A stretch of 64,000 nucleotides of DNA. Source: an uncultured Lachnospiraceae bacterium (GTDB lineage Bacteria > Bacillota > Clostridia > Lachnospirales > Lachnospiraceae). The notes under the pieces are model-generated. The model saw only the letters and a program-made list of their open reading frames with translations. It had not been told where the DNA came from and made no database searches. Position 1 is the stretch's first letter, and each line of letters opens with the position of its first letter. A program made the translations under genes and the position numbers. This document shows, piece after piece, positions 35,546 through 44,372 of the stretch. The DNA lies in the NCBI GenBank assembly GCA_910583835.1, contig CAJTYM010000014.1:1-64000 (forward strand), written 5' to 3'.

Positions 35546-36432
35546 ATGCTGCTCCCCAAATATGTATCAGGAGACTCCGTCTCCTTAAAATTCAGCTTTT
35601 TCTTAATGGCGTCAGCCTCCTCATACCCATGGTGGGTAACGCCATAAATCCGGTCCCTTCTGCCTGTGCGTCTTATCAAATCCAGGCGAAGCAGTTCCTC
35701 AACCGCCGCCTCCCACCTGGCAACTGTGCGCGCAGAAGCCCCTGCGCCTGTAAAATCCCACATACCTGCCTGCACATGGGTTCCTGAAATATCGCGCAGT
35801 ACGATAATTACACCCTGTTCATCTGAGGCATAAGCCAGCAAAACCGCCGCCTCCAGGCTGAGGAATCCCTCAGACTCTTTATCCGCCTCCACCGCTGTTT
35901 CTGCTTTCACATCCTCTGCCATAAGCGCACGCACTTTGTGCAGGAACTCCGCCCTGTACCGCTCCCACTTACTCATATTCATGGGCGGCTTAGCAAATTC
36001 CTCCACCATCGTTTTCTGGAACTCATTGAGCCTGTGCTGCAATTCCCCTTCTTCGCTGTCCAGCTTAATGCTTATCTGGTTCTTGTCAATACAGCCTCTC
36101 ACATCCTCAAACTCCATACCCGGCAGCAGTATCGCGTCATACCTGTGCTTGAGTACCCAGGCGGCTCCCATTTCATTCAGGCTTGCCACACTGTCATAAT
36201 AATTGTTTGAGAGGATGAAAAGGACATGCAGATTGTAATTCTGAAACTGCTCTGCCAGATAGTCATAAATGCTTTTGCCAAGCGGAATCTTATACGCATC
36301 TACAGAACTGCAGAAAATTTCCCCTTCGCCCAGCCCTATGTCCTCCAGCAATTCCACAATCGCTTTGACATACCCCGCATCGCCAGACGAATGGCTCACA
36401 AATACCTTCGTTTGTCTGTCTTTCGTACCCAT
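35542..36432 (-). CDS. TIR-domain protein with C-terminal winged helix
   Basis: 296 residues. The TIR domain spans about 8-150: KVFVSHSSGDAGYVKAIVELL, a BB-loop region (VDAYKIPLGKSIYDYL), ILSNNYYDSVASLNEMGAAW with E87 in the position of the catalytic glutamate of NAD-cleaving TIRs, and LLPGMEF. Residues about 190-290 form a winged-helix-like module (EAAVLLAYA, RWEAAVEELLRLDLIRRTGRR, YGVTHHGYEEAD). Active TIRs cleave NAD+ or make cyclic ADP-ribose signals. It is the first gene of the five-gene operon, with TAGGAG upstream and its own promoter. Probably the sensor-enzyme or second effector. Confidence 0.8.
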   Translation of the reverse strand: MGTKDRQTKVFVSHSSGDAGYVKAIVELLEDIGLGEGEIFCSSVDAYKIPLGKSIYDYLAEQFQNYNLHVLFILSNNYYDSVASLNEMGAAWVLKHRYDAILLPGMEFEDVRGCIDKNQISIKLDSEEGELQHRLNEFQKTMVEEFAKPPMNMSKWERYRAEFLHKVRALMAEDVKAETAVEADKESEGFLSLEAAVLLAYASDEQGVIIVLRDISGTHVQAGMWDFTGAGASARTVARWEAAVEELLRLDLIRRTGRRDRIYGVTHHGYEEADAIKKKLNFKETESPDTYLGSSI

Positions 36433-36501
36433 ATTGCTTATCTCCTACTTCCCACTTCAACGTTTTATGCATACATCTATCTCTAAATACATTACTGCTT
36501 T

Positions 36502-36530
36502 ATAATATATCATACGACAAAAAAAGACAA
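36502..36530 (-). promoter_or_regulatory. Promoter of the TIR-SIR2 operon
   Basis: On the minus strand TTGTCT (36530-36525), a 17-bp spacer and TATTAT (36507-36502), about 70 bases before the TIR start codon. A run of seven T lies in the spacer. Confidence 0.5.
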
Positions 36531-36558
36531 TGCAAAATTTCTATGAATTACAAAAGCA

Positions 36559-36601
36559 AACAAGGGATTCCAGCAACATCAATGTGCAGAAATCCCTTGT
36601 T
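36559..36601 (-). terminator. Terminator after the FtsX-type permease
   Basis: AACAAGGGATT (36559-36569) and AATCCCTTGTT (36591-36601) form a perfect 11-bp stem about 70 bases below the permease stop. The T-run after it on the minus strand is weak (GCTTTTG). Confidence 0.55.
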
Positions 36602-36668
36602 CGCAGCGGTTTACCCAATTTTCTATCTGTTTTTCTATTTCATCCCTCTGGCTGATTGTCCTCTTCGT

Positions 36669-39026
36669 TTACTCCGTAATCAAAATTCTTGTATCAACCT
36701 TCTTCATTCTTCTTGAGGTATAAAAAGCGCCAAGCGTAAACCCTAAACATAATAATAATACAGGTACTAAGATGCCCATAAATGTATATTTGGCGCTAAA
36801 ATTGGTGATACCCATAACTCTCAAAACCATTCCTAATAAGGCGTTGTTACATATGAGGCTAATTACGATTCCTATGGCGCTTCCGATTATGGAAATAACG
36901 AAAAATCTCAAGGCAAACTGCATTCTTAAACCGAGGGATGTAAATCCGAAAGCTTTATAGATACCAAAATCCTTCTTCTCTCTTGTAAACACCTTGCTGC
37001 AAATCATGAGCGCTACCACTAAAACAAAAAATACGGAAACCATATCCACCACCAATACAATGACGACTGACATTTCAGAAATTGTTTTCACGCTGTCTAA
37101 AGTGTCGCTCAGTGTCTGGACTTCAATTTCATTCTCATATTTATCCTCTAAGGCAGCGGCGATATCATCAGCAGTATCTCCATCCGTTAAGGTGTAGTCA
37201 TACATGGTCATTTCAAAATTGGAATCAAGGCGTTCTGCACCAGACTGCAGCATTGAAAATTGCATCCCGGCTTTATTTACACTCTGATAGTAACCGACAA
37301 TTTTGTATTCCTTACTCTCATCACCGGATGAAACTGTGATAGTATCGCCCAAGGCCACCTCGAAAGAGTCGGCAAAAACTTCCGTAATTACGACTTCATC
37401 TTCAGCGGCAGGCGCCGTCCCATTATAAATGTTTACAAAACGTTCTGCACTGTCGACCACGTTACAAAGCACGGAAGCGCTTTCAACAGTGAAATCAACG
37501 GAATGAAACAAAGAAGAAGATTCAATAGCGGAATGCTCTTTGATGATATCCTCGACTTCCTCCTTAAGTTCCATGTTTTCACCGTAATCAATCTCTAAAT
37601 CAAAGGTGAAACCATAAAACTGATTCAGTATGTTGTCCTCATCAAAACAAGTCAAAATAGTATTTACAATCATCATAAAGCATATAAGCAGGGCGACAAT
37701 AATGACTGAACTTACATACTGCTTTAGGTTGGACGTCATCTGACGGATTGCCATGCGAAGAATCAATGCCTTCTTTTGCATTTTTATGCTGAATTTAAAT
37801 GCTTTCATCTGGATTTCCCAGCGCTGCAAAATGGCAACCATCGGAGAAATCTTCGCAATCTTAATCGTCTTCAGAAGAACAACAATTGCACTTACAAGGC
37901 ACATAGATACTAAAACTAAAGCGCTGAGCCCCAAAGCTGAAGTATCAAGGAGCAGAAGGCCGGTAATGCCAACTAATACAGCTGCCAAAACCTTAGCTGC
38001 AATGCCGCCAAGCAGGCAGCCAACTGCTCCGGAAATTACCAAAGCGCTTATGTATTGCACAAGGTAAACAAGGCGTAAATTACTTCCGAAAAATCCTTGT
38101 GATTTTAAAATTCCTAAATTCACATAGTCCATTTCTATGGCTGTCGAAATGTTGTATCCCATGATAATCAAAATAACAATAAATAAAACCAGGGAGAAGA
38201 TAAACAATACAGCAATAAAGATATTAATGATAATTGAGGAATAACTCATAAACTGCAGTTTGGAAACAGTTGTGTTCGCTTTATCAATCATGCCGGCAGT
38301 ATCATTTAAAAGAGTATTCAATTCATTATCCGACAGATTGGCATCTCTGCTGCAATATACCTGTACCACATCGACCTTGGACAAATCACTGTCCTTCCCT
38401 TCTGCTTTCCGGCAGAATTCCTCAAAATCGCTCTGAGAGATAAAGACATTTTTATAACCATTAATCACTGGATTGCCCATCGTTGGCTCTTCCAAAAAGC
38501 CTTTGATTGTGTATGTCTTTTGATAGGACTCAGCCTTCACTTTTACTTGGTCCCCTAAGCTGCAGGAATACTTAGACATAAAAGCAACCGGAACATAGAT
38601 CTCTCCCTCGCTAAGCTCCTCAGAATCATTCATAAATCCTGATAAGTCCCCATTGTAGACATGAAATGGATGATTTTTCCGGTCATAAACCTGGAAATCA
38701 AAAACCTGGCCGGCTTTTGCACCAGCTACAGTGACATTATCCTCCTCGTTGGTATAGACTGCATTTACAACATCTATCTTGTCAATCTCATCTAAATCCG
38801 TAACCTTCTCCATATCCTCATCCGTTAAAGCACCGGGAATATACCAAAGCATTAAATCACCAATATTGGCATTTTCCAAGGAGTCGCTGATATGGGAATT
38901 CGTCTCCTTTGTAATGCCAATGGCAGCTGTAATCATAATCGAAATGATAAACATTAATATCATAATACTGATGAAATTGGCTTTTTTATAACGTAAATTA
39001 GCTTTTATCAATGTAAATATGTACAT
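36669..39026 (-). CDS. ABC transporter permease, FtsX/MacB type
   Basis: 785 residues. One N-terminal membrane helix (about 18-40), a large extracytoplasmic domain, three helices (about 260-390), a second N-terminal-like helix (about 425-450), a second extracytoplasmic domain (about 455-650) and three closing helices. This duplicated FtsX layout is that of MacB/LolE/BceB-type permeases, which drive movement of peptides, lipoproteins or antimicrobial compounds through mechanical coupling rather than a substrate channel. It starts nine bases below the stop of its ATPase gene. No two-component system sits beside it, unlike Bce-type peptide detoxification modules. Confidence 0.85.
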   Translation of the reverse strand: MYIFTLIKANLRYKKANFISIMILMFIISIMITAAIGITKETNSHISDSLENANIGDLMLWYIPGALTDEDMEKVTDLDEIDKIDVVNAVYTNEEDNVTVAGAKAGQVFDFQVYDRKNHPFHVYNGDLSGFMNDSEELSEGEIYVPVAFMSKYSCSLGDQVKVKAESYQKTYTIKGFLEEPTMGNPVINGYKNVFISQSDFEEFCRKAEGKDSDLSKVDVVQVYCSRDANLSDNELNTLLNDTAGMIDKANTTVSKLQFMSYSSIIINIFIAVLFIFSLVLFIVILIIMGYNISTAIEMDYVNLGILKSQGFFGSNLRLVYLVQYISALVISGAVGCLLGGIAAKVLAAVLVGITGLLLLDTSALGLSALVLVSMCLVSAIVVLLKTIKIAKISPMVAILQRWEIQMKAFKFSIKMQKKALILRMAIRQMTSNLKQYVSSVIIVALLICFMMIVNTILTCFDEDNILNQFYGFTFDLEIDYGENMELKEEVEDIIKEHSAIESSSLFHSVDFTVESASVLCNVVDSAERFVNIYNGTAPAAEDEVVITEVFADSFEVALGDTITVSSGDESKEYKIVGYYQSVNKAGMQFSMLQSGAERLDSNFEMTMYDYTLTDGDTADDIAAALEDKYENEIEVQTLSDTLDSVKTISEMSVVIVLVVDMVSVFFVLVVALMICSKVFTREKKDFGIYKAFGFTSLGLRMQFALRFFVISIIGSAIGIVISLICNNALLGMVLRVMGITNFSAKYTFMGILVPVLLLCLGFTLGAFYTSRRMKKVDTRILITE

Positions 39027-39035
39027 ATTTGCCTC

Positions 39036-39863
39036 CTACCATGATAATGACATAAGCCATTCATTAATCTCTGCTTCACGTTCTTTTTCCTGTTCTTCGC
39101 TATATGGAGACAGATTCATTTCACCGACAACGGCGCCATCTTCAATATAAATGATACGAGTTGCCCTGGAGGCAACATGTACATCATGGGTTACCATCAA
39201 AATGCTCTGTCCATAATTGTTAATTTGAGTAAAAAGCCTCAAAACCTCTTCTGTATTCTTTCTATTTAGGGCGCCCGTCGGCTCATCCGCAAAAATAAGA
39301 TTCGGCGAATGAATCAACGCCCTGGCTATGGCCGCTCTCTGCTGCTCTCCCCCGGAAACTTGTGAAGGAAGATGTTTCATGCGCTCCTTAAGCCCAACAG
39401 TTTCCAAAAGCTCTATTGCACGTTTATTTACCTCAGCATTGGTTGTTCCGCCCTTCAGATAACCTGGAACAGCAACATTTTCAAATAAAGTTAAATTGCT
39501 TACAAGATGCATTTGCTGAAACACAAACCCAAAGTCGCCGCGACGAAGCATTGCGATTTGTTTCTCTTTATATTTACTGATACGTTCATCGTTATAGATT
39601 ACTTCTCCGTCTGTAATGGAATCCATACCGCTAATACAATACAACAATGTGGATTTACCTGAGCCAGAAGGACCCATAATCACGGTAAAATCATTCTTGT
39701 AAATTTCTAAATTGATTCCATTTAAAACACTTGTCACTTCATTTCCATTCTTAAATTGCTTCACCAAGTCCTTCACTACAATAAACGCTTTTCTTCCAAC
39801 TTCGTTCTTTTTTGTTTTGTTTTTTCCCTTTTCTTTGGTATTAACTTTACCCTCATTTTTCAT
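39036..39863 (-). CDS. ABC transporter ATP-binding protein (MacB/LolD type)
   Basis: 275 residues. The first 28 residues are an unusual Lys/Asn/Glu-rich extension. The ATPase follows: Walker A GPSGSGKST, Q-loop FVFQQMH, signature VSGGEQQRAAIARAL, Walker B LIFADEPTGALN and the switch THDVHVA. GALNRKNT is typical of the LolD/MacB family. It powers the FtsX-type permease encoded right below. About 30 bases upstream ends a remnant of a different (ABC-2 type) permease, which shows that a larger transporter locus has been rearranged here. Confidence 0.9.
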   Translation of the reverse strand: MKNEGKVNTKEKGKNKTKKNEVGRKAFIVVKDLVKQFKNGNEVTSVLNGINLEIYKNDFTVIMGPSGSGKSTLLYCISGMDSITDGEVIYNDERISKYKEKQIAMLRRGDFGFVFQQMHLVSNLTLFENVAVPGYLKGGTTNAEVNKRAIELLETVGLKERMKHLPSQVSGGEQQRAAIARALIHSPNLIFADEPTGALNRKNTEEVLRLFTQINNYGQSILMVTHDVHVASRATRIIYIEDGAVVGEMNLSPYSEEQEKEREAEINEWLMSLSW

Positions 39864-39894
39864 TTTCGTAAAATTCCTTTCCTTTTAATAGTAT

Positions 39895-40365
39895 TTATAT
39901 TTGGTTCTTCTGACATTTTACCAAAAATGTAGCTGCAATTACAACTGCAGAAAAGATTGACATATATATCATAAATTGTAACGCATCAGAAAATGTTCCA
40001 CCATAGACCACAATACTGGCGCCTTTTATAAACCAGGCAGTAGGCAGGGCACTCCCTATTTTTTGTAAAATATCAGGCATCTCCTCAATAGGCCACAGGC
40101 AGCCCCCCAGCATTAAGACAGGCAGATTTATCAATGAAGAAATGGCGCCGGCATCCAATTTGCTCTTGGCATGTGTATTGATGGCAATCCCCATGGATAT
40201 GCAAACCAAAGAAAACAGTAAGCAAATCACAATGACTCTAAAAATTTCCAGCGCTGTCTGCCCAAAGCTAACTTGCCCAACAAGCGGCAGAACAAGGATT
40301 ACAACCACAGTTTGCACGACAGAAATTAAAAAGTATGATAAAAGATGCTGACCTATGATGTCGAC
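39895..40365 (-). pseudogene. ABC-2 type permease, C-terminal fragment
   Basis: The frame is open from the TGA that ends the integrase remnant (40368-40366) down to 39895. It reads DIIGQHLLSYFLISVVQTV, then four hydrophobic segments with GCLWPIEEMPDILQKIGSALPTAWFI, the signature of ABC-2 permeases (YadH/NatB type). An ABC-2 permease normally has six helices; the N-terminal third or more is missing. The nominal start codon at 40317 lies within a helix and has no ribosome site. The loss probably came with the recombination that placed the integrase next to it. Confidence 0.7.
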
Positions 40366-41057
40366 TCATAATTCTAGAAGTTCCAATTTTTTTCGTTTTT
40401 CTTCACAGGTAGTCTTTGTGTAAATCCAGGTTGTTTCCAATCTGCTATGCCCTAACAAGTCGGCCAATTCTGAAATATCACCTACTTTTCTCATATATTC
40501 TTTTGCAAACAAATGTCTAAAGGAATGTGGATATACCACTCTGTAAAATAAACTGTTCTAAACTTTCCCTTATTCCACACTGTTGCAGTACCGCCCTTAA
40601 CAGCTTCAACTGTGACAAATTTTAATTCACCAATTCTTATTCCTGTTTGCGCAATAGTTTTCATAATGTAATACATCTTCTTTTTATTATGTATTTCTGC
40701 ATAGTGAAGCATTTTCAGGTAACATTCTTTGGTAATCATATTCTCTAATCCATTAGGGTTCTGCACTCTTTTTGTTTTAACAGCTAATTCCTTATATCCC
40801 AACCATTTTAAATAACGATTTATTGATATTATTTTTGAATTTATACTGGCAACCTTGTACTTTTCACTGAGTTTTTCCTTATAAGATAATATATCTGGCT
40901 TAGTAACAATTTCTGGGGCTGTACATAACCATTGATTAATATCCGCTACATACTTTGTAATTGTTGTTTGACACAATTCACTTAATTTCATCTCCGCTAC
41001 ATAGACTTCAATCATATCCATAGCTTTTTTTCTCATCAATACATTTTCTTTTTCCAT
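40366..41057 (-). pseudogene. Tyrosine recombinase/integrase with internal deletion
   Basis: From the ATG at 41057 (AGGGGAAGAG upstream) the frame gives a SAM-like core-binding domain and the start of the catalytic domain with TGIRIGELK (Arg I) and GKFRTVYF. At about 40535 the frame shifts: the adjacent frame supplies PHSFRHLFAKEYM (HxxR), LLGHSRLETTWIYTKTT with the tyrosine nucleophile, and ends in LELLEL at the TGA 40368-40366. Roughly 55 residues between Arg I and HxxR are lost. All catalytic residues survive in pieces but not in one working fold. Translated in the first frame it would stop at 40491. Confidence 0.75.
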
Positions 41058-41107
41058 TCTCTTCCCCTTTCTTAATTTGTGGATTACTCTCCCTTTTTGC
41101 ATCTCAA

Positions 41108-41137
41108 AAAAACAGGCCCCAAAGAGCCTGCATTTCA
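41108..41137 (-). terminator. Terminator-like hairpin upstream of the integrase
   Basis: On the minus strand CAGGC(TCTTTGG)GGCCTG is followed by seven T. It lies before the integrase start and would stop transcription coming from the region of the serine hydrolase promoter. Confidence 0.5.
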
Positions 41138-41142
41138 TGGTA

Positions 41143-41174
41143 TGGTAAATTATAATCCGTAAAATAATTTACCA
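41143..41174. repeat. Perfect 11-bp inverted repeat, possible operator
   Basis: TGGTAAATTAT (41143-41153) and ATAATTTACCA (41164-41174) are perfect reverse complements ten bases apart, in the divergent region between the integrase remnant and the serine hydrolase. It could bind a dimeric regulator; no T-run follows on either strand. Confidence 0.4.
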
Positions 41175-41317
41175 CAAAAATTATACTGAATTTAGCAAAA
41201 CTTATCAACGCTGTTTTCATATTCTTCCGACTGTCTGTTGCAATCCACGCCTTTTCTGCTATAATGAATGTTAAAGGAAACTGTAGAAACGGCAAAACAA
41301 AAGAAAGGATTTTTTCA

Positions 41318-42436
41318 ATGAACAAAAAGGGGAAGTATAAGAAAAAAGTAATTTTAAGCCTGCTGCTTACAATAGTAATATTATTTGTGGCGGCTGGTGT
41401 TTGGTATGGGATTCAGATTTATTCCACGCAGAAATTATTGGGACGGGTAAAAAACATGCCTTTTGAGGAACTTCTGAACGAGGCACTGATGGGCAAAGAA
41501 GATGCGGTAGTCACGATTGGCGTTGTGAAAGATGGGCAAACGACTTATTCCGTTTATGGTGCGGATGCCAAAGAACTTGCACAGACAGAATATTTATATG
41601 AAATCGGTTCTGTTACAAAGACGATGACCGCAGCATTGATTGCCCGGGCTATACAGGAAGACAAGCTGTCGCTTACGGACACAATTGACAAGTATTTGAA
41701 GCTGCCAGCAAAGAAAACTTATCCGACAATTGCCTCCATACTGACACATACCTCCGGGTTGGACGATTATTACTTTGAATGGGGTATGTTGTCATATTTG
41801 ATTCATCCGCAAGAAAATCCCTTTAAAGGGCTTACGGAAGACACAATACTGGATGAATACAAACGGGTAAACCTAAAAGAAAACAAAGACTATGGCTTTG
41901 AATATTCCAATTATGGCTTTGCCTTGCTTGGACTTGTGCTTGAGAACGTATATGATGCGGATTATACGGAGCTTATCAATGATTATTTACAAAATGAATT
42001 AGGAATGGCAGACACCCATATAGCAAACGGCGATGCGTATTTTGAAGGCAGTTGGCAATGGGAGGCTGATGATGCGTATCTTTCTGCAGGCGCAGTATAC
42101 TCTGATATTTCTGATATGCTGCTGTATGCCTCTGCACAGCTCGACAATGATCCGCTTTTTACGATGTGCCACCAGCGCCTGAAACAAATTAATGTTTCAG
42201 ACGAATGGGACCGAATAGGTGGTTTTGGTATGGATGAAATTGGGATGAGCTGGATGATTGACACAGAAAACGGCTTTATCTGGCACAATGGGGGAACAGG
42301 CCTGCATACCAGTTACCTTGGTTTCTGTCCAGAAAAGAAGACTGCTGTGGTGATACTGTCCAATTTGAGTATGGAGGAAGATATTCCAGCGACAACGCTT
42401 GGATATAAGAAACTGCTGGAAATATCCTGTGAATGA
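41318..42436 (+). CDS. Beta-lactamase-family serine hydrolase, membrane anchored
   Basis: 372 residues from the ATG at 41318 with AAGAAAGGA upstream. A basic N-terminus and one hydrophobic helix (about 10-30) with no clear cleavage site suggest a membrane anchor with the domain outside. The class C/PBP-like motifs are all present: SxxK at S98-K101 (SVTK), a YSN in EYSNYGFALLG, and HNGGTG as the third box. Such proteins are esterases, D-aminopeptidases or peptidoglycan-modifying enzymes rather than true antibiotic-degrading beta-lactamases. The name beta-lactamase refers to fold. It is a single gene with no partner. Confidence 0.85.
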   Translation: MNKKGKYKKKVILSLLLTIVILFVAAGVWYGIQIYSTQKLLGRVKNMPFEELLNEALMGKEDAVVTIGVVKDGQTTYSVYGADAKELAQTEYLYEIGSVTKTMTAALIARAIQEDKLSLTDTIDKYLKLPAKKTYPTIASILTHTSGLDDYYFEWGMLSYLIHPQENPFKGLTEDTILDEYKRVNLKENKDYGFEYSNYGFALLGLVLENVYDADYTELINDYLQNELGMADTHIANGDAYFEGSWQWEADDAYLSAGAVYSDISDMLLYASAQLDNDPLFTMCHQRLKQINVSDEWDRIGGFGMDEIGMSWMIDTENGFIWHNGGTGLHTSYLGFCPEKKTAVVILSNLSMEEDIPATTLGYKKLLEISCE

Positions 42437-42490
42437 GAGCTTAGCGCTGGATAGTTTTCACACATCATTGTACAAATAAAACGTTCCAAC

Positions 42491-44200
42491 TTACCCCGGC
42501 AGGCTATCCCTCAGGCAGAGCACTCCCCAGCCTAGGGCCTGGTTCGGATACTCCGGCAGGATCGGCAGCTGCCTTGCGCCCCTTATCAGGTATGCCTTGA
42601 CTTTTTCGCCATACAGATAAGGGTCATTCCCCTCCACAACTCCCCACTGCATCAGCAGAGCCGCGCTGCCCGTGACAAACGGCGTTGCCATGGAGGTCCC
42701 GCTGCGCACCGCATACCCGCCGCCAGGCGCTGCTGAATTGATGGACACGCCGGGCGCTGCCAAATCCGGTTTAATCTGGTTCGTCTGCCTCGTATAACCA
42801 CGTCCGGAAAACTCAGCCAGACGATTATATCTGGAATCATAAGCTGCCACAGAAATCACTTTTTCCGCTGTGGATGGGATTGTCAGCGTCGTCTCCTCCA
42901 CCGGATAGAGAAATCCAGTTCCCTCGTTCAGTACCGTCTGTCCTGGAAGCCACAAATCATAATTTCCCCGCACAATCCGTTCCGGCACAAGCACCACCCG
43001 CCAGATTCCAGAATCAATATAAGAAGAAACTGGCAGAAAATCAATATAAATTTCCTGATAAAGATTATAAGGGCTCGGCTCCCCATAATAGAGCAGAATT
43101 TCCGTCTGTCCCATCACAAATCTCTGCGGACCCTGAATTTGGCGGATGGGTCCTATCCGCCTGCCGGAAGGATGTTCCAGCAAAATGTCATATTGGTCGA
43201 CATAGGATTTCCAAACCTGCAGGCTTAAAGCCGTCTCATAATCCCCAACGCCCAGCTCAATCTCCTGTTCCTGACCTTCCACGAGAATTCCCGAGGTATG
43301 CCCTCTTGCTGCCCCCTCATTTCCAGTTCCTACTGAGATAGTCGTTTTCCAGTAATTTGACATGTCATTGATATAGCTCTCCAGCAATGCTGTCCCGCTG
43401 TGCGAGCCATAATTGTTGCCAAAACTCATATTGACTGCCATGGGCATTCTCAGCTGCAGTGCTTTTTCCACAACATAATCCAGAGCTCGCATAAGCTGGG
43501 TCGTCCGCGGAAACCCATCCGGCTCTGCCGTTCCCAGCTTTACGACCAGCAGCGGGCTTTCGTATGCAACGCCGCGGTTAACGCCACCGGAAGCCCTGCC
43601 GTTTCCCGCCGCGATGCCAGCTACATGCGTGCCATGACCTGAGGTATCGCGGCTGGGCACAAGCCGAAAACGTTCCTGCTCATTTGGCGCGTTTATGGCC
43701 TCATTGATTTGCTCCGCCGTAAATTCCCTGTCCAGTGACTCATCATACAGCGCAAGAATCCTTGTACTGCCATCTGCATTGCGAAAATCGGGGTGGCTGT
43801 AATCAATCCCGGAATCCAGAACCGCCACAATCACCCCTTTCCCGGTCAGATTATACCTTGCACTCTGCAGCGGCGTGATACAGGATGCCTGTATGCCCTC
43901 CCGCACCGCAAAATACAGACGCTTAGGCTTTTCCACATATTCTACTTCCACCGCATCTGCCACCTCATCCATTGCCGATTCCGGCACATTTAAGATGGCA
44001 TACTCATTGCTGAGTTCATCCACGCGGATTTGCGGATTCTCCCGGGATAGCCGCATGATGTCGCCTGAATATTTGACAATCAGCTCCCAGCGTTTCTCCT
44101 CTGGCTCATAACCCACGCCAAGATTTAAAGATTTCTCACGTTCGCGCTCCGTGGCGTCCAAGGCAAGATTCAGCAGGTTCTCAAATTTTTCGCTTTCCAT
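42491..44200 (-). CDS. S8 (subtilisin-like) serine peptidase
   Basis: 569 residues from the ATG at 44200, with AAAGGA upstream. The catalytic triad is D129 (VAVLDSGIDYSHP), H189 (SGHGTHVAG) and S503 (SGTSMATPFVTG), with the oxyanion Asn in VGTGNEGA. A jelly-roll-like insertion of about 150 residues lies between the last two motifs. There is no signal peptide. These features are those of the Csp-like and intracellular S8 peptidases of Clostridia; Csp proteases cut pro-SleC during spore germination. The first 90 residues could be a prodomain. Without sleC nearby the germination role is a guess. Confidence 0.85.
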   Translation of the reverse strand: MESEKFENLLNLALDATEREREKSLNLGVGYEPEEKRWELIVKYSGDIMRLSRENPQIRVDELSNEYAILNVPESAMDEVADAVEVEYVEKPKRLYFAVREGIQASCITPLQSARYNLTGKGVIVAVLDSGIDYSHPDFRNADGSTRILALYDESLDREFTAEQINEAINAPNEQERFRLVPSRDTSGHGTHVAGIAAGNGRASGGVNRGVAYESPLLVVKLGTAEPDGFPRTTQLMRALDYVVEKALQLRMPMAVNMSFGNNYGSHSGTALLESYINDMSNYWKTTISVGTGNEGAARGHTSGILVEGQEQEIELGVGDYETALSLQVWKSYVDQYDILLEHPSGRRIGPIRQIQGPQRFVMGQTEILLYYGEPSPYNLYQEIYIDFLPVSSYIDSGIWRVVLVPERIVRGNYDLWLPGQTVLNEGTGFLYPVEETTLTIPSTAEKVISVAAYDSRYNRLAEFSGRGYTRQTNQIKPDLAAPGVSINSAAPGGGYAVRSGTSMATPFVTGSAALLMQWGVVEGNDPYLYGEKVKAYLIRGARQLPILPEYPNQALGWGVLCLRDSLPG

Positions 44201-44225
44201 ATCTGTTCCTTTCTCATTAATTTTC

Positions 44226-44272
44226 AAACAGCCCAGCCGATTGCCATAACAAAGGCAATTGCTGGACTGTTT
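44226..44272 (-). terminator. Terminator after the hybrid kinase
   Basis: AAACAG-CCAGC-ATTGCC arms pair with GGCAAT-GCTGG-CTGTTT with three short mismatches. The hairpin lies 100 bases below the kinase stop; the trailing bases on the minus strand are GAAAATTAATG. Confidence 0.45.
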
Positions 44273-44372
44273 AAATATATCGTGCCAATGGAAGAGATAT
44301 GCACGAAAAACCTCACATTTTACTTGACAAACCCCATGAATTTCTTTAATTTCACAGTTATGTCTTCTTTCC

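Noticed and set aside
30853..36432. Identification of the operon as Thoeris
   Set aside because: Thoeris needs a SIR2-SLOG ThsA. This SIR2 protein has TPR repeats and no SLOG domain, and three additional genes are present.
41104..41325. 73-codon minus-strand ORF over the serine hydrolase promoter
   Set aside because: It runs through a terminator-like hairpin and the inverted repeat, has no ribosome site, and resembles nothing known.
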